A stretch of 64,000 nt of DNA from Tessaracoccus flavescens (GCF_001998865.1 NZ_CP019607.1:1302001-1366000); one strand, 5' to 3'. Positions 18,340-27,871 are shown, counted from the first letter of the stretch. Numbers and translations: made by a program. The notes: a model not told the origin generated them from the letters alone.

Positions 18340-18554
18340 GCGTTGATTTCCCTCCAGAGACAACTCGACGCCTAACCTAACTCACAACCCGTCCGCTACA
18401 GCCGGGGTTCGGGCGGTGCCGGGGCGCCGAACCTGCCCGCGAGCAGCGCCGCCCCTGCCCTTCGCCTCCGGCCGCGCCACCCACAGAGTCGTCGACGACC
18501 CGCCTTCGTCCGGATGACTGGGTGCTGCTCCCGACGGGCGTTAGGGTGTCCAGC

Positions 18555-19985
18555 GTGACTACCACGCCCGAAGAAGACCTGTCGCGGGTCACTATCATCT
18601 CCAGCAGCCGTCGAGTCGACCTCGCCCTGCCGGGAGCCGTGACGCTGAGCGAGCTGATGCCGAGCATCGTGCGCTTCTCCGGGCTGGAGTCGAACACCCC
18701 CACCGACGCCGTGCACGCGTGGGTGCTTCAGCGCTTCGGTTCCGATCCGTTCGACCTCTACACCCCGGTCAACAAGCTGAACCTGCGTGACGGAGAGACG
18801 CTTCACCTCAGGCAGCGCGAGAACGCCATCCCGGACGCGGCCTTCGACGATGTCGTGGACGCGGTCGCCGGGGCCACCAACTCCCGCCCCTCCTGGATGG
18901 CGCGCAACTCGCAGCGCATGGGCCTGATCCTGATGATGCTGGTGCTGATCGGCCTTCCGCTGATGATCATCTTGTCGCAGGAGCCGATCGACCCCGAACG
19001 CGCCCGCTTCGACCCGTCGCTGCGGTTCCCGCTCGGTCTCGCCGTGATCGCCACCGCCTTCCTCAGCTTCGCCGCCTGCATCGGCTCGGTCGCACTGGCT
19101 AGGGCGGCGAAAGAGATCCCCACAGCCACCTGCCTGGCCTGGGCGAGCGCGGCGCTTGCAGGCATCGCCGGCTGGTTCGCCGCCGACCCCGTCTCGGAGT
19201 CGGTGCCGTTGTCGATCCGTTTCGTGCTGAGTTCCGCCGCCGTCCTCGTCGCCGCCGCAGCCTGTGCCCTCGCGGCGAAGGTGAGTGCGCTCGCCCTGTT
19301 CGCGGTGGCCCTCTCCGCGCTGTTCTGCCTGATCTCGGCCTCCTGCATGATCCTGTTTCCCGGCAATGACATCGAGGTCGCCGCGATCACCATGACGGTG
19401 ATGGCCTTCCTCACGTCCTTCCTACCGACGATCAGCTACCGGATCGCCGGGATCGCAATGCCGAACCTGCCGGTCACGACCGAGGCGATGCTCGCCGACG
19501 AGACCCCTGTCCAGTCCGACATCGTCAGCCGCGCCCTCCTCGCCGACCACCTGCTCGGCTCGATGCTTGCGGCCACCTCTGCGACGGCGGTGCTCGGCGC
19601 GATCATGACGCTGATGCAGGGCAGCCTGTGGTCGACGCTGCTCGTGCTGTGCATCGGGTTGGCGTTCCTGCTGCGGGCCCGCGCCTTCGTCGGCCTGACC
19701 CAGCGCATGGCGCTGCTCCTCGGTGGGGCGCTCAACGTCTCGATGGCGCTGGTCGCCGTCGGCGTCGGCTTCGCGCAGTCCCTGCTCGGCATGTCGCTGC
19801 TGTTCGGCGGCTGCCTGCTGGTCGCCTACGTCTTCGCGCACTACTCCGCGACGACCTACAACAAGGTGCTCTCCCCCACCGTCGGCCGCTGGGGCGACGT
19901 GTTCGAGTGGCTCGCCATCATCGGCATCGTGCCGTCGCTGCTTGGCGTGCTCGACCTCTACTCGTACTTCAACAACCTGCTCTGA
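18555..19985 (+). CDS. eccD: Type VII secretion integral membrane protein EccD
   Basis: A 476-residue protein from the GTG at 18555 (VTTTPEEDLSRV). The N-terminal ubiquitin-like domain (about 10-90) is followed by roughly eleven hydrophobic helices from about residue 125 to the end, the standard EccD layout. EccD dimers form the main membrane vestibule of the ESX complex. An ATG at 18522 is possible but would precede the conserved region. The gene converges on the next gene with a 12-base gap. Confidence 0.93.
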   Translation: MTTTPEEDLSRVTIISSSRRVDLALPGAVTLSELMPSIVRFSGLESNTPTDAVHAWVLQRFGSDPFDLYTPVNKLNLRDGETLHLRQRENAIPDAAFDDVVDAVAGATNSRPSWMARNSQRMGLILMMLVLIGLPLMIILSQEPIDPERARFDPSLRFPLGLAVIATAFLSFAACIGSVALARAAKEIPTATCLAWASAALAGIAGWFAADPVSESVPLSIRFVLSSAAVLVAAAACALAAKVSALALFAVALSALFCLISASCMILFPGNDIEVAAITMTVMAFLTSFLPTISYRIAGIAMPNLPVTTEAMLADETPVQSDIVSRALLADHLLGSMLAATSATAVLGAIMTLMQGSLWSTLLVLCIGLAFLLRARAFVGLTQRMALLLGGALNVSMALVAVGVGFAQSLLGMSLLFGGCLLVAYVFAHYSATTYNKVLSPTVGRWGDVFEWLAIIGIVPSLLGVLDLYSYFNNLL

Positions 19986-19997
19986 GCCTGCGGCGGC

Positions 19998-20660
19998 TCA
20001 GCGGCCGAAGAGCATCCGGTACTCCGTCGGCGACGGGGCAACGTTGACGCGGGACATGCGGCGCACGCTGGCCACCACCAGTTCGGTCTCCTCGAGGTCG
20101 GTGACCGCCTTCACCTGGCCGGAAGCCAGCGCGTAGGCGCGGCGCAGATGCTCGGCCGCCTTCGACGACATGGGGGCGATGAGCGCGACGTCTGCGGCGC
20201 GCAGGTCGCTGACCGCCTTCCCCGCCGACGGGTCACCCAGCGTGACGAGGCTCTGCCAGGCGCCGAGACGCTCGGTCGGAGGGATCGCCTGCATGCCGTC
20301 GATGATCAGGCTCGGGCGGTACGGGCGGCCCTGGCCGGGGATGTTCTCCGTGCCGCGCAGCAGGTCGATCGTGCCTCCGCACGCGCGGACGGTGTCGGCG
20401 AGGGTCAGCCAGCGGCGATGGTCCTCGACGATCACCGAGAGGTGCGCGCCGAGGCACATGGCGCGGAAGGCGAGCAGCCAGGTCATGTACTCCGGCGTCG
20501 CGAGGAAGAGCCGGGTCGCCTGGGAGCGGAAGAGGCGCATCGTGACGGGACCGCCCTGCCCGATGCCGAGGACCAGCCCCGATGGCCCGGTGGTCATGGT
20601 CTTGAGGTTCGGGTCTGCCGTGGGCGCACCGCTCAGCGCGGTGAAGGTGATCTCGCTCAC
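19998..20660 (-). CDS. Unrecognised protein coupled to eccE
   Basis: A 220-residue ORF whose GTG start overlaps the eccE stop (GTGA at 20660-20657), so it is probably made in a fixed ratio with EccE. No signal peptide or clear membrane helix is seen. The sequence alternates hydrophobic strands and helices (GLVLGIGQGGP, HLSVIVEDHRRW, RPSLIIDGMQAIPP, VALIAPMSSKAAEHLRRAYA), suggesting a soluble alpha/beta domain. It lacks a P-loop and does not look like EspG or EccA. A cytoplasmic accessory of this ESX system is the likely role by context only. Confidence 0.7.
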   Translation of the reverse strand: MSEITFTALSGAPTADPNLKTMTTGPSGLVLGIGQGGPVTMRLFRSQATRLFLATPEYMTWLLAFRAMCLGAHLSVIVEDHRRWLTLADTVRACGGTIDLLRGTENIPGQGRPYRPSLIIDGMQAIPPTERLGAWQSLVTLGDPSAGKAVSDLRAADVALIAPMSSKAAEHLRRAYALASGQVKAVTDLEETELVVASVRRMSRVNVAPSPTEYRMLFGR

Positions 20661-21838
20661 TGTTCGATCTGCCTTCCGAGCGGAATCGTGGCCAGCATGC
20701 CCGGCACCTGGTTGCCGCCTCGCGGGCCGATCTTCAGATCGCCCTGGACCGACGACATCACGTACTCGTCTGCCGCGGTGGCCTGTTCGAGGTTCGAGGT
20801 GACGAGCCGGACGGCACCCTGCGGCGGCTCGCCGGGCGCGACGGTGATGGAGGTGACGGCGAACATGGCCGGCGCTGTCGTGATGACGTCGAGCAGACCC
20901 TGGTAGAGGGCACTCGGGCCGCCGCCGAAGCCGCGGAGGCCACGCGTCTCGTGGATGAGAGAATCGCAGACCCACTGGTTCCAGTCCTCACGGCTGCGGT
21001 CGTCGTCGCCGTGGTCGGCGGCGCCGGTGGTCAGCGCGAGCACCTCCGCGATCCCCATGGGGTCGAGCGGCTCGGTCACCATGCCGTGGCGCTTCAGGGT
21101 CGCCTGGGCGCGGTGCAGACCGAACCGCAGGGTCGCGAACACGCCCACCTGGCCGGAACCGCGGCGGTCGACGGCCTCGAGGCAGAGCCGGGGGTCGAGC
21201 CGCAGCGCGATCCAGGTGCGGCGGATCGCCGGGGGTGTGCCGTCGCCCGCGATCTCGCGGTACGCGCCGACCGCGGGCGAGTCCGGGGGCAGCATGGCCG
21301 CTGCCGGGCCGGGGACGGTGAAGGTCACGACCTGGATGCCCGCGAAGACGACGTCGTCCTGGCGGGTGAGCGACCCGAGTACCGCGAGGTCGAGCTTTGC
21401 GCCTCGGTCGGTGAAGAGCGAGTTGTCGGCGGTGACCTCGAGCAGGCCCGACCAGGACTCACCGTCGGCGACGACACCGATCTCGCCGTCGTGCGCGTCC
21501 TTGATCTGGGTCAGCTCGAGCTTCGGCAGCCACTGTGCGAGCGGAACGAGGCCGGGCGCGACGTCCGGCACGGCGACCTGGTGCCGCTTGCGGGCCGAGA
21601 ACTCGCGCCGGATTCGGATGGTGGTCACGAGGGTGCGGCCGTTGACCGGGATGCTCAGGAGCAGCGCGACGAGCAGGATCACGGCTGCGACGGCGATGGA
21701 CCAGATCTGGCGCTGGAGCACGAGCGCGAGGATGGCGATCACGACGATCTGCCAGGCCACGACGAGCCCGATATAGCGGGTCGAGCGCGTCCGGCGGGGC
21801 AGAGCCGCCCGCGACTGCTGGGTCCTGCGCAGCATCAT
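20657..21838 (-). CDS. eccE: Type VII secretion protein EccE
   Basis: A 393-residue protein with two closely spaced N-terminal membrane helices (about 22-65: YIGLVVAWQIVVIAILALVL, then SIAVAAVILLVALLLSI). A large soluble domain with the EccE pattern follows (LAQWLPKLELTQIKD, ESWSGLLEV, RTWIALRLDP). EccE lies at the edge of the ESX core complex. The gene is the first of a two-gene minus-strand unit and is divergent from eccB. Confidence 0.88.
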   Translation of the reverse strand: MMLRRTQQSRAALPRRTRSTRYIGLVVAWQIVVIAILALVLQRQIWSIAVAAVILLVALLLSIPVNGRTLVTTIRIRREFSARKRHQVAVPDVAPGLVPLAQWLPKLELTQIKDAHDGEIGVVADGESWSGLLEVTADNSLFTDRGAKLDLAVLGSLTRQDDVVFAGIQVVTFTVPGPAAAMLPPDSPAVGAYREIAGDGTPPAIRRTWIALRLDPRLCLEAVDRRGSGQVGVFATLRFGLHRAQATLKRHGMVTEPLDPMGIAEVLALTTGAADHGDDDRSREDWNQWVCDSLIHETRGLRGFGGGPSALYQGLLDVITTAPAMFAVTSITVAPGEPPQGAVRLVTSNLEQATAADEYVMSSVQGDLKIGPRGGNQVPGMLATIPLGRQIEQ

Positions 21839-21979
21839 TCCTCCTTCGCGACGCCGCTTACTCTATGGCCTCGTGGGGGCCAGACCCAGCGCCCCGCGAC
21901 GCCAGAGGGCGGCTGGGGACCACCTGAGAGCTAAAGTTGCCGACGACCACCCGAGCCCGCTTCGACTTCCAGGACAGGT

Positions 21980-23359
21980 ATGGCGACCCGGAAAGACCTC
22001 CTGAAGGCGCAGTCCTTCACGTCACGGCGCATGATCGCCGCGTTCGTCGACCGCGATCCGGACGATCCGACACCGCCGCTGCGCCGGATCGGGACGGCGA
22101 CGTTCGTCTCGGTACTGATCGGTGTGGTGCTGCTCGCGGGCACGACGCTGCTCGGCCTGCTGGGCGGGGGCACGGCGAACGACTCGTGGAAGCAGGAGCA
22201 GAACGTCATCCTCTCCGATGCGCAGTCGGGCGCGCTCTTCGTCTACCAGGACGAGGTGCTCTACCCGATGGCCGATGTCGCGTCCGCCCGCCTGTTCGCC
22301 GCGGGACGCAACCCCTCCGGGCAGCCGCGCGTCATCGAGGTCAAGACCGAGGCGCTGCGAGGCGTCGAGATGGGCCCGGAGCACGGCATCCCGGGGGCGC
22401 CGCGCCAGCTTCCCGAAGCGAAGCACCTCGCGTCCTACCCGGTGCGGCTCTGCTCGACGGCCCCCCAGGGCGCCAACCGCTATCTGACCCTCGAGTTCGG
22501 CACCGACGATCCGAGCAGCACCAGCTTCGCGTTCGTGGCACAGCATTCCTCAGGTCGCCAGTACCTGATCTACGGCGGCCGCACCCACAGCCTCTACGCC
22601 AGGAACGGCCAGACCTCGTCGATCGTGCCCGATCTGCCCGTCGTCACCCCCGGCGACAGCTGGATCAACGCCCTCCCGGACGGACTGCCCGTCGTGCCGA
22701 AGGAGATCCCGGGTGAGGGTGAGCGCGGCAACATGATGGACGTGGGCGATGTTGGCATGGTCGTCGACGGCGACTCGACCCGCTACTACATCCAGCTGCT
22801 CGACGGCCTGTCGCGCATCTCCTACCTGGACATGAAGGCGATCCAGGCGAAGAAGGGCCTCGACGGTGACCCTGGCCTTTTGAAGACCGGCGAGGTCCCC
22901 TCTGCGACCAGCGCGACCCGCCCGATGTTCAGCGACGAGTCGATGCCGATGGACGAGCCGAAGGGGCCGCCCGGAATCTCGGGGCTGAACGACGTGTCGG
23001 TGTGCGCCACCTTCCGCCAGGACTCCCCCGGCCGCGTCTCGTTGAGCGTCGACCAGAAGACCCCGGAGATCGCGTCGAACGCCGCAGCACCGAAGGAGCA
23101 GTACGTAGACAAGATCACGCTGCCCACCCTGTCGGGTGCGCTCCTGCGCAACAGCGACATGGTCACCGATGACGGCGCGAGCACGCTGCTGCTCAACAAC
23201 CGGGCCTACTCGATCCCGACGATGGGCGACCGCAGGGCCCTCGGCTACGGCGATGTAACCCCTCTTCCGGTGCCTCCCGGCCTGATCGCGCTGCTCGAGC
23301 CGGGGCTCACCGATCCGGGCAACTCGCTGACCTATTCGATGATCGTGGATGGGAACTGA
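21980..23359 (+). CDS. eccB: Type VII secretion protein EccB
   Basis: A 459-residue protein with the characteristic N-terminus MATRKDLLKAQSFTSRRM, a cytoplasmic basic stretch, one membrane helix (about 40-65), then a large extracytoplasmic domain. Two cysteines (LCSTAPQG and SVCATFRQ) probably form the conserved disulfide. EccB forms the outer-facing part of the ESX channel and contacts mycosin. It reads toward the esx genes, 175 bases downstream. Confidence 0.95.
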   Translation: MATRKDLLKAQSFTSRRMIAAFVDRDPDDPTPPLRRIGTATFVSVLIGVVLLAGTTLLGLLGGGTANDSWKQEQNVILSDAQSGALFVYQDEVLYPMADVASARLFAAGRNPSGQPRVIEVKTEALRGVEMGPEHGIPGAPRQLPEAKHLASYPVRLCSTAPQGANRYLTLEFGTDDPSSTSFAFVAQHSSGRQYLIYGGRTHSLYARNGQTSSIVPDLPVVTPGDSWINALPDGLPVVPKEIPGEGERGNMMDVGDVGMVVDGDSTRYYIQLLDGLSRISYLDMKAIQAKKGLDGDPGLLKTGEVPSATSATRPMFSDESMPMDEPKGPPGISGLNDVSVCATFRQDSPGRVSLSVDQKTPEIASNAAAPKEQYVDKITLPTLSGALLRNSDMVTDDGASTLLLNNRAYSIPTMGDRRALGYGDVTPLPVPPGLIALLEPGLTDPGNSLTYSMIVDGN

Positions 23360-23534
23360 GTAGGGGCGACACCCCCTCAGCGGCACGTCTAGGTATTGCT
23401 ACTTGTTTACGACGAAGACCCTGGGAACTGACCCTGCCTCCGCATAGTGTCTTTCTCGACAGCACAGCAGCCCGAGTTAGCTCGAAGTTGCTACCAACGA
23501 GTCCAACCGGGCTCAACGTCGAAGGGAATGAACC

Positions 23535-23843
23535 ATGGGCGACAAGTCCGTTGACCGCGCTGCAATGCAGAAGGCCACGCAGCAGATCGAGACCAAGCAC
23601 CAGCAGATCCACCAGCTGCAGACGCGCCTCCAGGGCCAGATGACCGACCTCGCTTCGCGCTGGCACGGCAACGCCTCGACCGCCTTCCAGCAGGGCTACC
23701 AGCAGTTCGACACCGAGTTCGAGAAGGTCAAGCAGGGTCTCGACAAGATCCACACCTCCCTCGTCGAGACGCTGCGCGAGTACGGCTCCCGTGAGGAAGA
23801 GAACCAGGCAACCGCCAACCAGATCGCCGGCCTCATCGGCTGA
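23535..23843 (+). CDS. esxB: WXG100 family type VII secretion substrate (EsxB-like)
   Basis: A 102-residue helical hairpin protein with the WxG turn at Trp43-His44-Gly45 and a C-terminal secretion signal YxxxE at Tyr83-Glu87. Length and glutamine-rich amphipathic helices fit the family. It is followed after 33 bases by a second WXG100 gene, with which it would pair as a heterodimer. EsxB is a positional label only. Confidence 0.93.
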   Translation: MGDKSVDRAAMQKATQQIETKHQQIHQLQTRLQGQMTDLASRWHGNASTAFQQGYQQFDTEFEKVKQGLDKIHTSLVETLREYGSREEENQATANQIAGLIG

Positions 23844-23876
23844 CCCCGTCTACACAAGATTCGATAGGAGAAACCA

Positions 23877-24167
23877 ATGAGCGATTCAACCACGTACTCC
23901 GTTGCCGGCCTTCAGGAAGGCATCGGCAACCTCTCGGCAGCTCACAAGGAGCTGACCACCCTTCTCGACGACCTCAAGGCTGAGCTCTCGACCTCCCTCG
24001 GCGCGTGGGAAGACAACGCCCGCAACGCCTACGTCGAGGTTCAGCGTTCGTGGGACGCCTCGGCCGCCAAGCAGCAGGACATCGTGCAGCGCATGCCCGT
24101 GCTCCTCGGCAACATCGCCGATGGCTACAACGCCACCGAGTCCCGTAACGCGGGTATCTGGGGCTGA
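23877..24167 (+). CDS. esxA: WXG100 family type VII secretion substrate (EsxA-like)
   Basis: A 96-residue protein of the same fold. The turn is Trp44-Glu45-Asp46, WxD in place of WxG. It also carries YxxxE at Tyr84-Glu88, so both partners have the export motif. A ribosome binding site (AGGAG) precedes the ATG. It is the last gene before a strong terminator. Confidence 0.92.
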   Translation: MSDSTTYSVAGLQEGIGNLSAAHKELTTLLDDLKAELSTSLGAWEDNARNAYVEVQRSWDASAAKQQDIVQRMPVLLGNIADGYNATESRNAGIWG

Positions 24168-24185
24168 TCCCACAACACCCTTCAG

Positions 24186-24213
24186 AAGGGGTCCGGCTTC
24201 GGCCGGACCCCTT
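24186..24213 (+). terminator. Strong intrinsic terminator after the esx genes
   Basis: A perfect 12-bp stem (AAGGGGTCCGGC with its complement) closed by a TTCG tetraloop, followed by a T-containing tail. It ends the transcript carrying the abundant small substrates. Confidence 0.88.
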
Positions 24214-24337
24214 TCGTGTTGCCCAGGATCGGCGGATTCCGACGGCGCGCGTCCGGTGGGCGTCGTGGATGTCGCGAACGCCCCTGCCCGACCGCTCCTC
24301 CCAGCGTCACGCCGCCGTCCCGGCCGGGCGATCAGCA

Positions 24338-24375
24338 CAGCCCGCGACCCCCGTTGCCGGGCTGGTCGCGGGCTG
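24338..24375 (-). terminator. Inverted repeat downstream of the DUF1206 gene
   Basis: CAGCCCGCGACC (24338-24349) pairs perfectly with 24364-24375 around a 14-base loop. It lies about 75 bases past the stop of the minus-strand DUF1206 gene. The rest of 24214-24450 holds no recognisable gene. Confidence 0.5.
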
Positions 24376-24450
24376 CGAGGTGTTCGTCCTGAGGATGGCG
24401 GTGACGGCCCCCTTCCCGCCGGCGGGACTGGCCGCGGCTTCGCTTCGGGC

Positions 24451-25248
24451 TCAGTCGGCCCGGCGCACCACGGTCCGTGCCTTCGCGAAGCAGAAGATGC
24501 CGTAGAGGATCAGGCCGAGGCCGACCAGGACGAGCAGGAAGACGCCGAACGGCAGGCCGATCAGGGTCTTGAGGGCGCCGTCGAGCCCGGCGGCCTCCTC
24601 GGGGTTGCGGGTGAGCACCGCGACGATGAACAGCACGCCCATGATGCCGATGGCGACGCCCTTCGCGATGTAGCCGACGGTGCCGAGGCGGGAGAAGGTG
24701 GTGCGGAAGCGTCCGCTGATGTCGACGTCCTTGAGGAACTTCTTCTTCACGCCGCTGACGATCATGCCGATGCCGATGGCGAGCACGACGGCACCGATGA
24801 TGAACAGAAGCACCGCACCCCAGGTGGTCGCCATGAGCTGGGCACTGATGCTCTCGTTCGTCTGCTCGCCGTCCGAGGAGCCGCCGAGGGCGTAGGTGAG
24901 CGCGACGGAGCCGACGGCGCCGAAACCGATGGCCTGGCCGGCGGCCTTCACCGCGTCCTTTGCGTCCTCGCGGGCGAGGCCGATCGCGGAGATGACCGAG
25001 TAGACGGCGAGCGCGAAGAGGGCGATGGCTGCCACCCAGAGCACGATGCCTCCCACCGGCGTGGAGCGGATGGCCTGCATGGCGCCCTGCTTGTCTGCCG
25101 ACTCGCCTCCGAGGCCCGTGGCGACTCCGACGGCGAGTGCCCCGATCAGGATGTGCACGAGGCCGTTGACGACGTGACCGACCGACGCGAACCCTGCCGC
25201 AACCGGGTGGTTCTCGATCTGTGCGGCCTTCTGCTCAACTTTTCCCAT
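24451..25248 (-). CDS. DUF1206 domain-containing membrane protein
   Basis: A 265-residue protein with about six hydrophobic helices in three repeated pairs, each pair beginning with a similar glycine-rich segment (SVGHVVNGLVHILIGALAVG; LGTVGYIAKGVAIGIMGVLF). This three-fold pattern is typical of DUF1206. The family's function is unknown. Confidence 0.85.
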   Translation of the reverse strand: MGKVEQKAAQIENHPVAAGFASVGHVVNGLVHILIGALAVGVATGLGGESADKQGAMQAIRSTPVGGIVLWVAAIALFALAVYSVISAIGLAREDAKDAVKAAGQAIGFGAVGSVALTYALGGSSDGEQTNESISAQLMATTWGAVLLFIIGAVVLAIGIGMIVSGVKKKFLKDVDISGRFRTTFSRLGTVGYIAKGVAIGIMGVLFIVAVLTRNPEEAAGLDGALKTLIGLPFGVFLLVLVGLGLILYGIFCFAKARTVVRRAD

Positions 25249-25286
25249 CCCTTCATCCTAGGGAAGGGCCTCCACCCGCCCGCGGT

Positions 25287-26465
25287 TCAGGCGATGGTGA
25301 GCGTCTCGTCGGGCGCGGCGAGCGTGATCGACGGCGCATTCAGGTCGATCCGCACTTCGCAGACCTCGCCCCCCGACGTGCATCGGTAGGCCAGTTCCGT
25401 GTTGCTCTTCTCCCCCACCTCGACGTGGGCTGTCGCCAGCCAGGGGTGACGGCGACGGAAGCCGATCAGATCGCGATACGACTCGTACATCCCGCGCCCC
25501 AGCTGGCTCAGCTGGCTCGGTTCGTCGGGGAGCAGCGGTCGCACCTCGTCGTCGCCGCCGAACTGGTCGCGTTTGGTTCCGGTGTATCCCTGCTCGTCGC
25601 CGTAGTACACGCTCGGACTTCCCGGAAGCGACATCAGCACCCCCGCAGCGACGGCGGCGAGCTCGGGCCCGACGAGCGTGGCGATGCGCGTGACGTCGTG
25701 GTTACCGACGAAGGTCTGCGGAATGAAGCTGCGGCAGAACTCGTCGTGCCTGCCGATGGCATGGGCGAGTTCCCAGAGGTTGCGGTCGTGCAGCGACGAC
25801 CAGATCCCCTTCCACAACTCGTACTGGGTGAGGGTGTTCAGCGTGGAGTCCTCGATGAAGGCCGGATAGTCGCCGTGGATGACCTCGCCGATGAAGACCA
25901 CGTCCGGGAACTGGGCCCGGACCCTCGCCGCAACCTCGCGCCAGAACTGGGTCGGCACCGCGTAGGCGACGTCGAGCCTCCAGCCTGCGATGCCACGGCG
26001 CAACCAGTGCACCATGACGTCGACGACGAGGTCGACGACGGCAGGGTTCGAGTGGTCGAGCTCGACGAGGTCGTCGTGCCCCTCCCACGACCTGGGCCGG
26101 TCACCGTCGCGTGCGATGAGCTCTGGGCGTTCGGTGACGTAAGGATGGGTCCGGGCGACGTGGTTGAACACGCCGTCGAGCACCACCGCGAGGCCACGCC
26201 TGCCGCACTGGTCGATCAGCCGGTCCAGGTCGGCGTCGTCGCCCAGGCGCGGGTCGACCCGGTAGTGGTCGAGCGTGTCGTAGCCGTGGCTGACCGAGGC
26301 GAAGATCGGGTTGAGGATCAGGCCGTTGCAGCCGAGCTCGACCGCATAGTCGAGCCACCGTTCCAACCTCTGCAGCCGGTGCTGAGGCTCACCGTGTTCC
26401 TCGCGGATCGGCGCACCGACGGCGCCGAGTGGGTAGATCTGATACCAGATCGCGTGCTCAAGCAT
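25287..26465 (-). CDS. GH13 family alpha-glycosidase (alpha-amylase/cyclomaltodextrinase-like)
   Basis: A 392-residue protein starting MLEHAIWYQIYPLGAVG. The barrel motifs are visible: DGVFNHVA (region I), GWRLDVAYA with the catalytic Asp (region II), FIGEVI with the acid Glu (region III) and FVGNHDVTR (region IV). A short C-terminal beta domain follows. No signal peptide is present, so it probably acts on internal maltodextrins. At under 400 residues it is small for the family and lacks extra N-terminal domains. Confidence 0.85.
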   Translation of the reverse strand: MLEHAIWYQIYPLGAVGAPIREEHGEPQHRLQRLERWLDYAVELGCNGLILNPIFASVSHGYDTLDHYRVDPRLGDDADLDRLIDQCGRRGLAVVLDGVFNHVARTHPYVTERPELIARDGDRPRSWEGHDDLVELDHSNPAVVDLVVDVMVHWLRRGIAGWRLDVAYAVPTQFWREVAARVRAQFPDVVFIGEVIHGDYPAFIEDSTLNTLTQYELWKGIWSSLHDRNLWELAHAIGRHDEFCRSFIPQTFVGNHDVTRIATLVGPELAAVAAGVLMSLPGSPSVYYGDEQGYTGTKRDQFGGDDEVRPLLPDEPSQLSQLGRGMYESYRDLIGFRRRHPWLATAHVEVGEKSNTELAYRCTSGGEVCEVRIDLNAPSITLAAPDETLTIA

Positions 26466-26570
26466 GTCCTCAAGCCTATCGCCGCCCACGTGGGCCCGGC
26501 GCAGTCGACGCGCTCCCCCGCCCGACCACCTCGCCGCAGCCGGCGGACGGGGTCGCGATACGGTCGGGGC

Positions 26571-27005
26571 GTGGAGAGGGCAGAGCCGTTCACGCGGTTG
26601 ATCACCGAGGGTGCCCGAGCGGTGCGCGACGGGACATATGCGCGCGACGAGCGGCCCCGCGAGGGAGCTGCGCGGTGGCCGGTGACGGTCGTGTCTCCCC
26701 GACCGTGCAACCCGCGGCTGGACACGGCACTCGCCGAGTTGGAGCCGTTCGTCGGCCCGGGGCACTTCGCGACCGGGAACGCGGCTTCGGCGCACGTGAC
26801 GGTCAGGGCCCTCGCTGTCTACGCGACCGGGCCGATCCCACGGCTGACGTCAACGCACAGCGGATGGCTGCGGTGCGCCGGACGGCCGCCTGTGTCGAGG
26901 CTTCCACTCTCCGGCACACGGGTTACGCCCTCACCCCCAGTCGCGTCATGGCGGCGCTGGATGCCGCCCGACGAATGGCAGCGCTCGGCCCTTCGTCCGG
27001 CTTGA
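26571..27005 (+). pseudogene. Frameshifted remnant of a small gene, possibly 2H phosphoesterase-like
   Basis: Coding character starts at GTG 26571 (VERAEPFTRLITEGARAV) and runs to HVTVRALAVY. It shifts frame near 26825 (continuing RDRADPTADVNAQRM to RVMAALD) and shifts back near 26960 to end DEWQRSALRPA. HVTVRAL resembles an HxT motif of LigT/2H phosphoesterases, but the second motif is not convincing. Broken as it stands; function uncertain. Confidence 0.5.
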
Positions 27006-27007
27006 CG

Positions 27008-27871
27008 CTACTTCAGGAGCTTGGACATCCGGCGGTCGGCGAGCGGCTTGCCGCCGGTCTGGCAGCCGGGGCAGTACTGCAGCGACGAGTCGGCGAAGGA
27101 AACCTCGAGGATGGTCGAGCCGCAGACGTCACACTCCTCTCCCGCGCGGCCGTGGACCCGCATGCCGGAGCGTTTCGCGTCCTTGAGCTTGTCGATGGGC
27201 ACGTCAGCGGCCGATGCGATGGCATGGCCGAGCACCTCGCGCAGCCGCTCGAACAGGTCGGCGACGGCGTCGTCGTCAAGTCCGTCGGTCGGCTTGAACG
27301 GGCTGAGTCTCGCCGCGTGGAGGATCTCATCGGAGTAGGCGTTTCCGATCCCGGCCAGCCGCTTCTGGTCGCGCAGCACGCCCTTGAGTTGGGCCTTGCC
27401 CGCATCCTTCAGCACCCGCCTGAAGTCGTCGAGGGTGAACGACGGGTCCATCGGATCGGGGCCGAGAGCCGCGATTCCCGGCACCTCCTGCGGGTCGTCG
27501 ACGACGTAGACGGCGAGGTGTTTCTGGGTGCCTGCCTCGGTGAGGCTGAAGCCGGAGTCGTCGTCGAGGACGATCCGCAGCGCCAACCCGGACCTGCCCG
27601 GACGCGCTGGGACCTTCGGGGCGACGTCGTGCCAGGTGACCCAGCCGCCGCGGGCGAGGTGGAAGATCAGATGCACGCCCTGAGCGTCGATGTCGATGAA
27701 CTTTCCGTGCCTGCCTACCCCGTCGACCTCGAGGCCTGCCAGCGCGTCGAGGGGGATCTTGAAGGTCTTCAGCGCGGAGAAGGAGACGAGGTGGCCCGCA
27801 GCAATACTGCGACCGCGGAGCTGTTCGTCGAGCGCGGCGGCGAGGGCTGCCACCTCTGGCATTTCGGGCAT
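27008..27871 (-). CDS. Fpg/Nei family DNA glycosylase
   Basis: A 287-residue base-excision repair enzyme. It keeps the N-terminal PE pair after Met (MPEMPEVAAL) that supplies the catalytic proline and glutamate. A helix-two-turn-helix follows (RLAGIGNAYSDEILHAARLSP). It ends in a four-cysteine zinc finger (CDVCG then YCPGC). It removes oxidised or ring-opened bases. Fpg and Nei cannot be told apart from sequence alone; the divergent start (PEMPEV for PELPEV) suggests a Nei2-type member. Confidence 0.9.
   Translation of the reverse strand: MPEMPEVAALAAALDEQLRGRSIAAGHLVSFSALKTFKIPLDALAGLEVDGVGRHGKFIDIDAQGVHLIFHLARGGWVTWHDVAPKVPARPGRSGLALRIVLDDDSGFSLTEAGTQKHLAVYVVDDPQEVPGIAALGPDPMDPSFTLDDFRRVLKDAGKAQLKGVLRDQKRLAGIGNAYSDEILHAARLSPFKPTDGLDDDAVADLFERLREVLGHAIASAADVPIDKLKDAKRSGMRVHGRAGEECDVCGSTILEVSFADSSLQYCPGCQTGGKPLADRRMSKLLK

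Noticed and set aside
16252..18375. Long + strand ORFs opposite eccC
   Set aside because: They are frame shadows of the eccC gene, which shows three P-loop domains along its full length.
25221..27005. 594-residue + strand ORF over the GH13 gene
   Set aside because: Most of it is the antisense shadow of a clear glycosidase gene; only its last part (from 26571) has coding character and is listed as a pseudogene.
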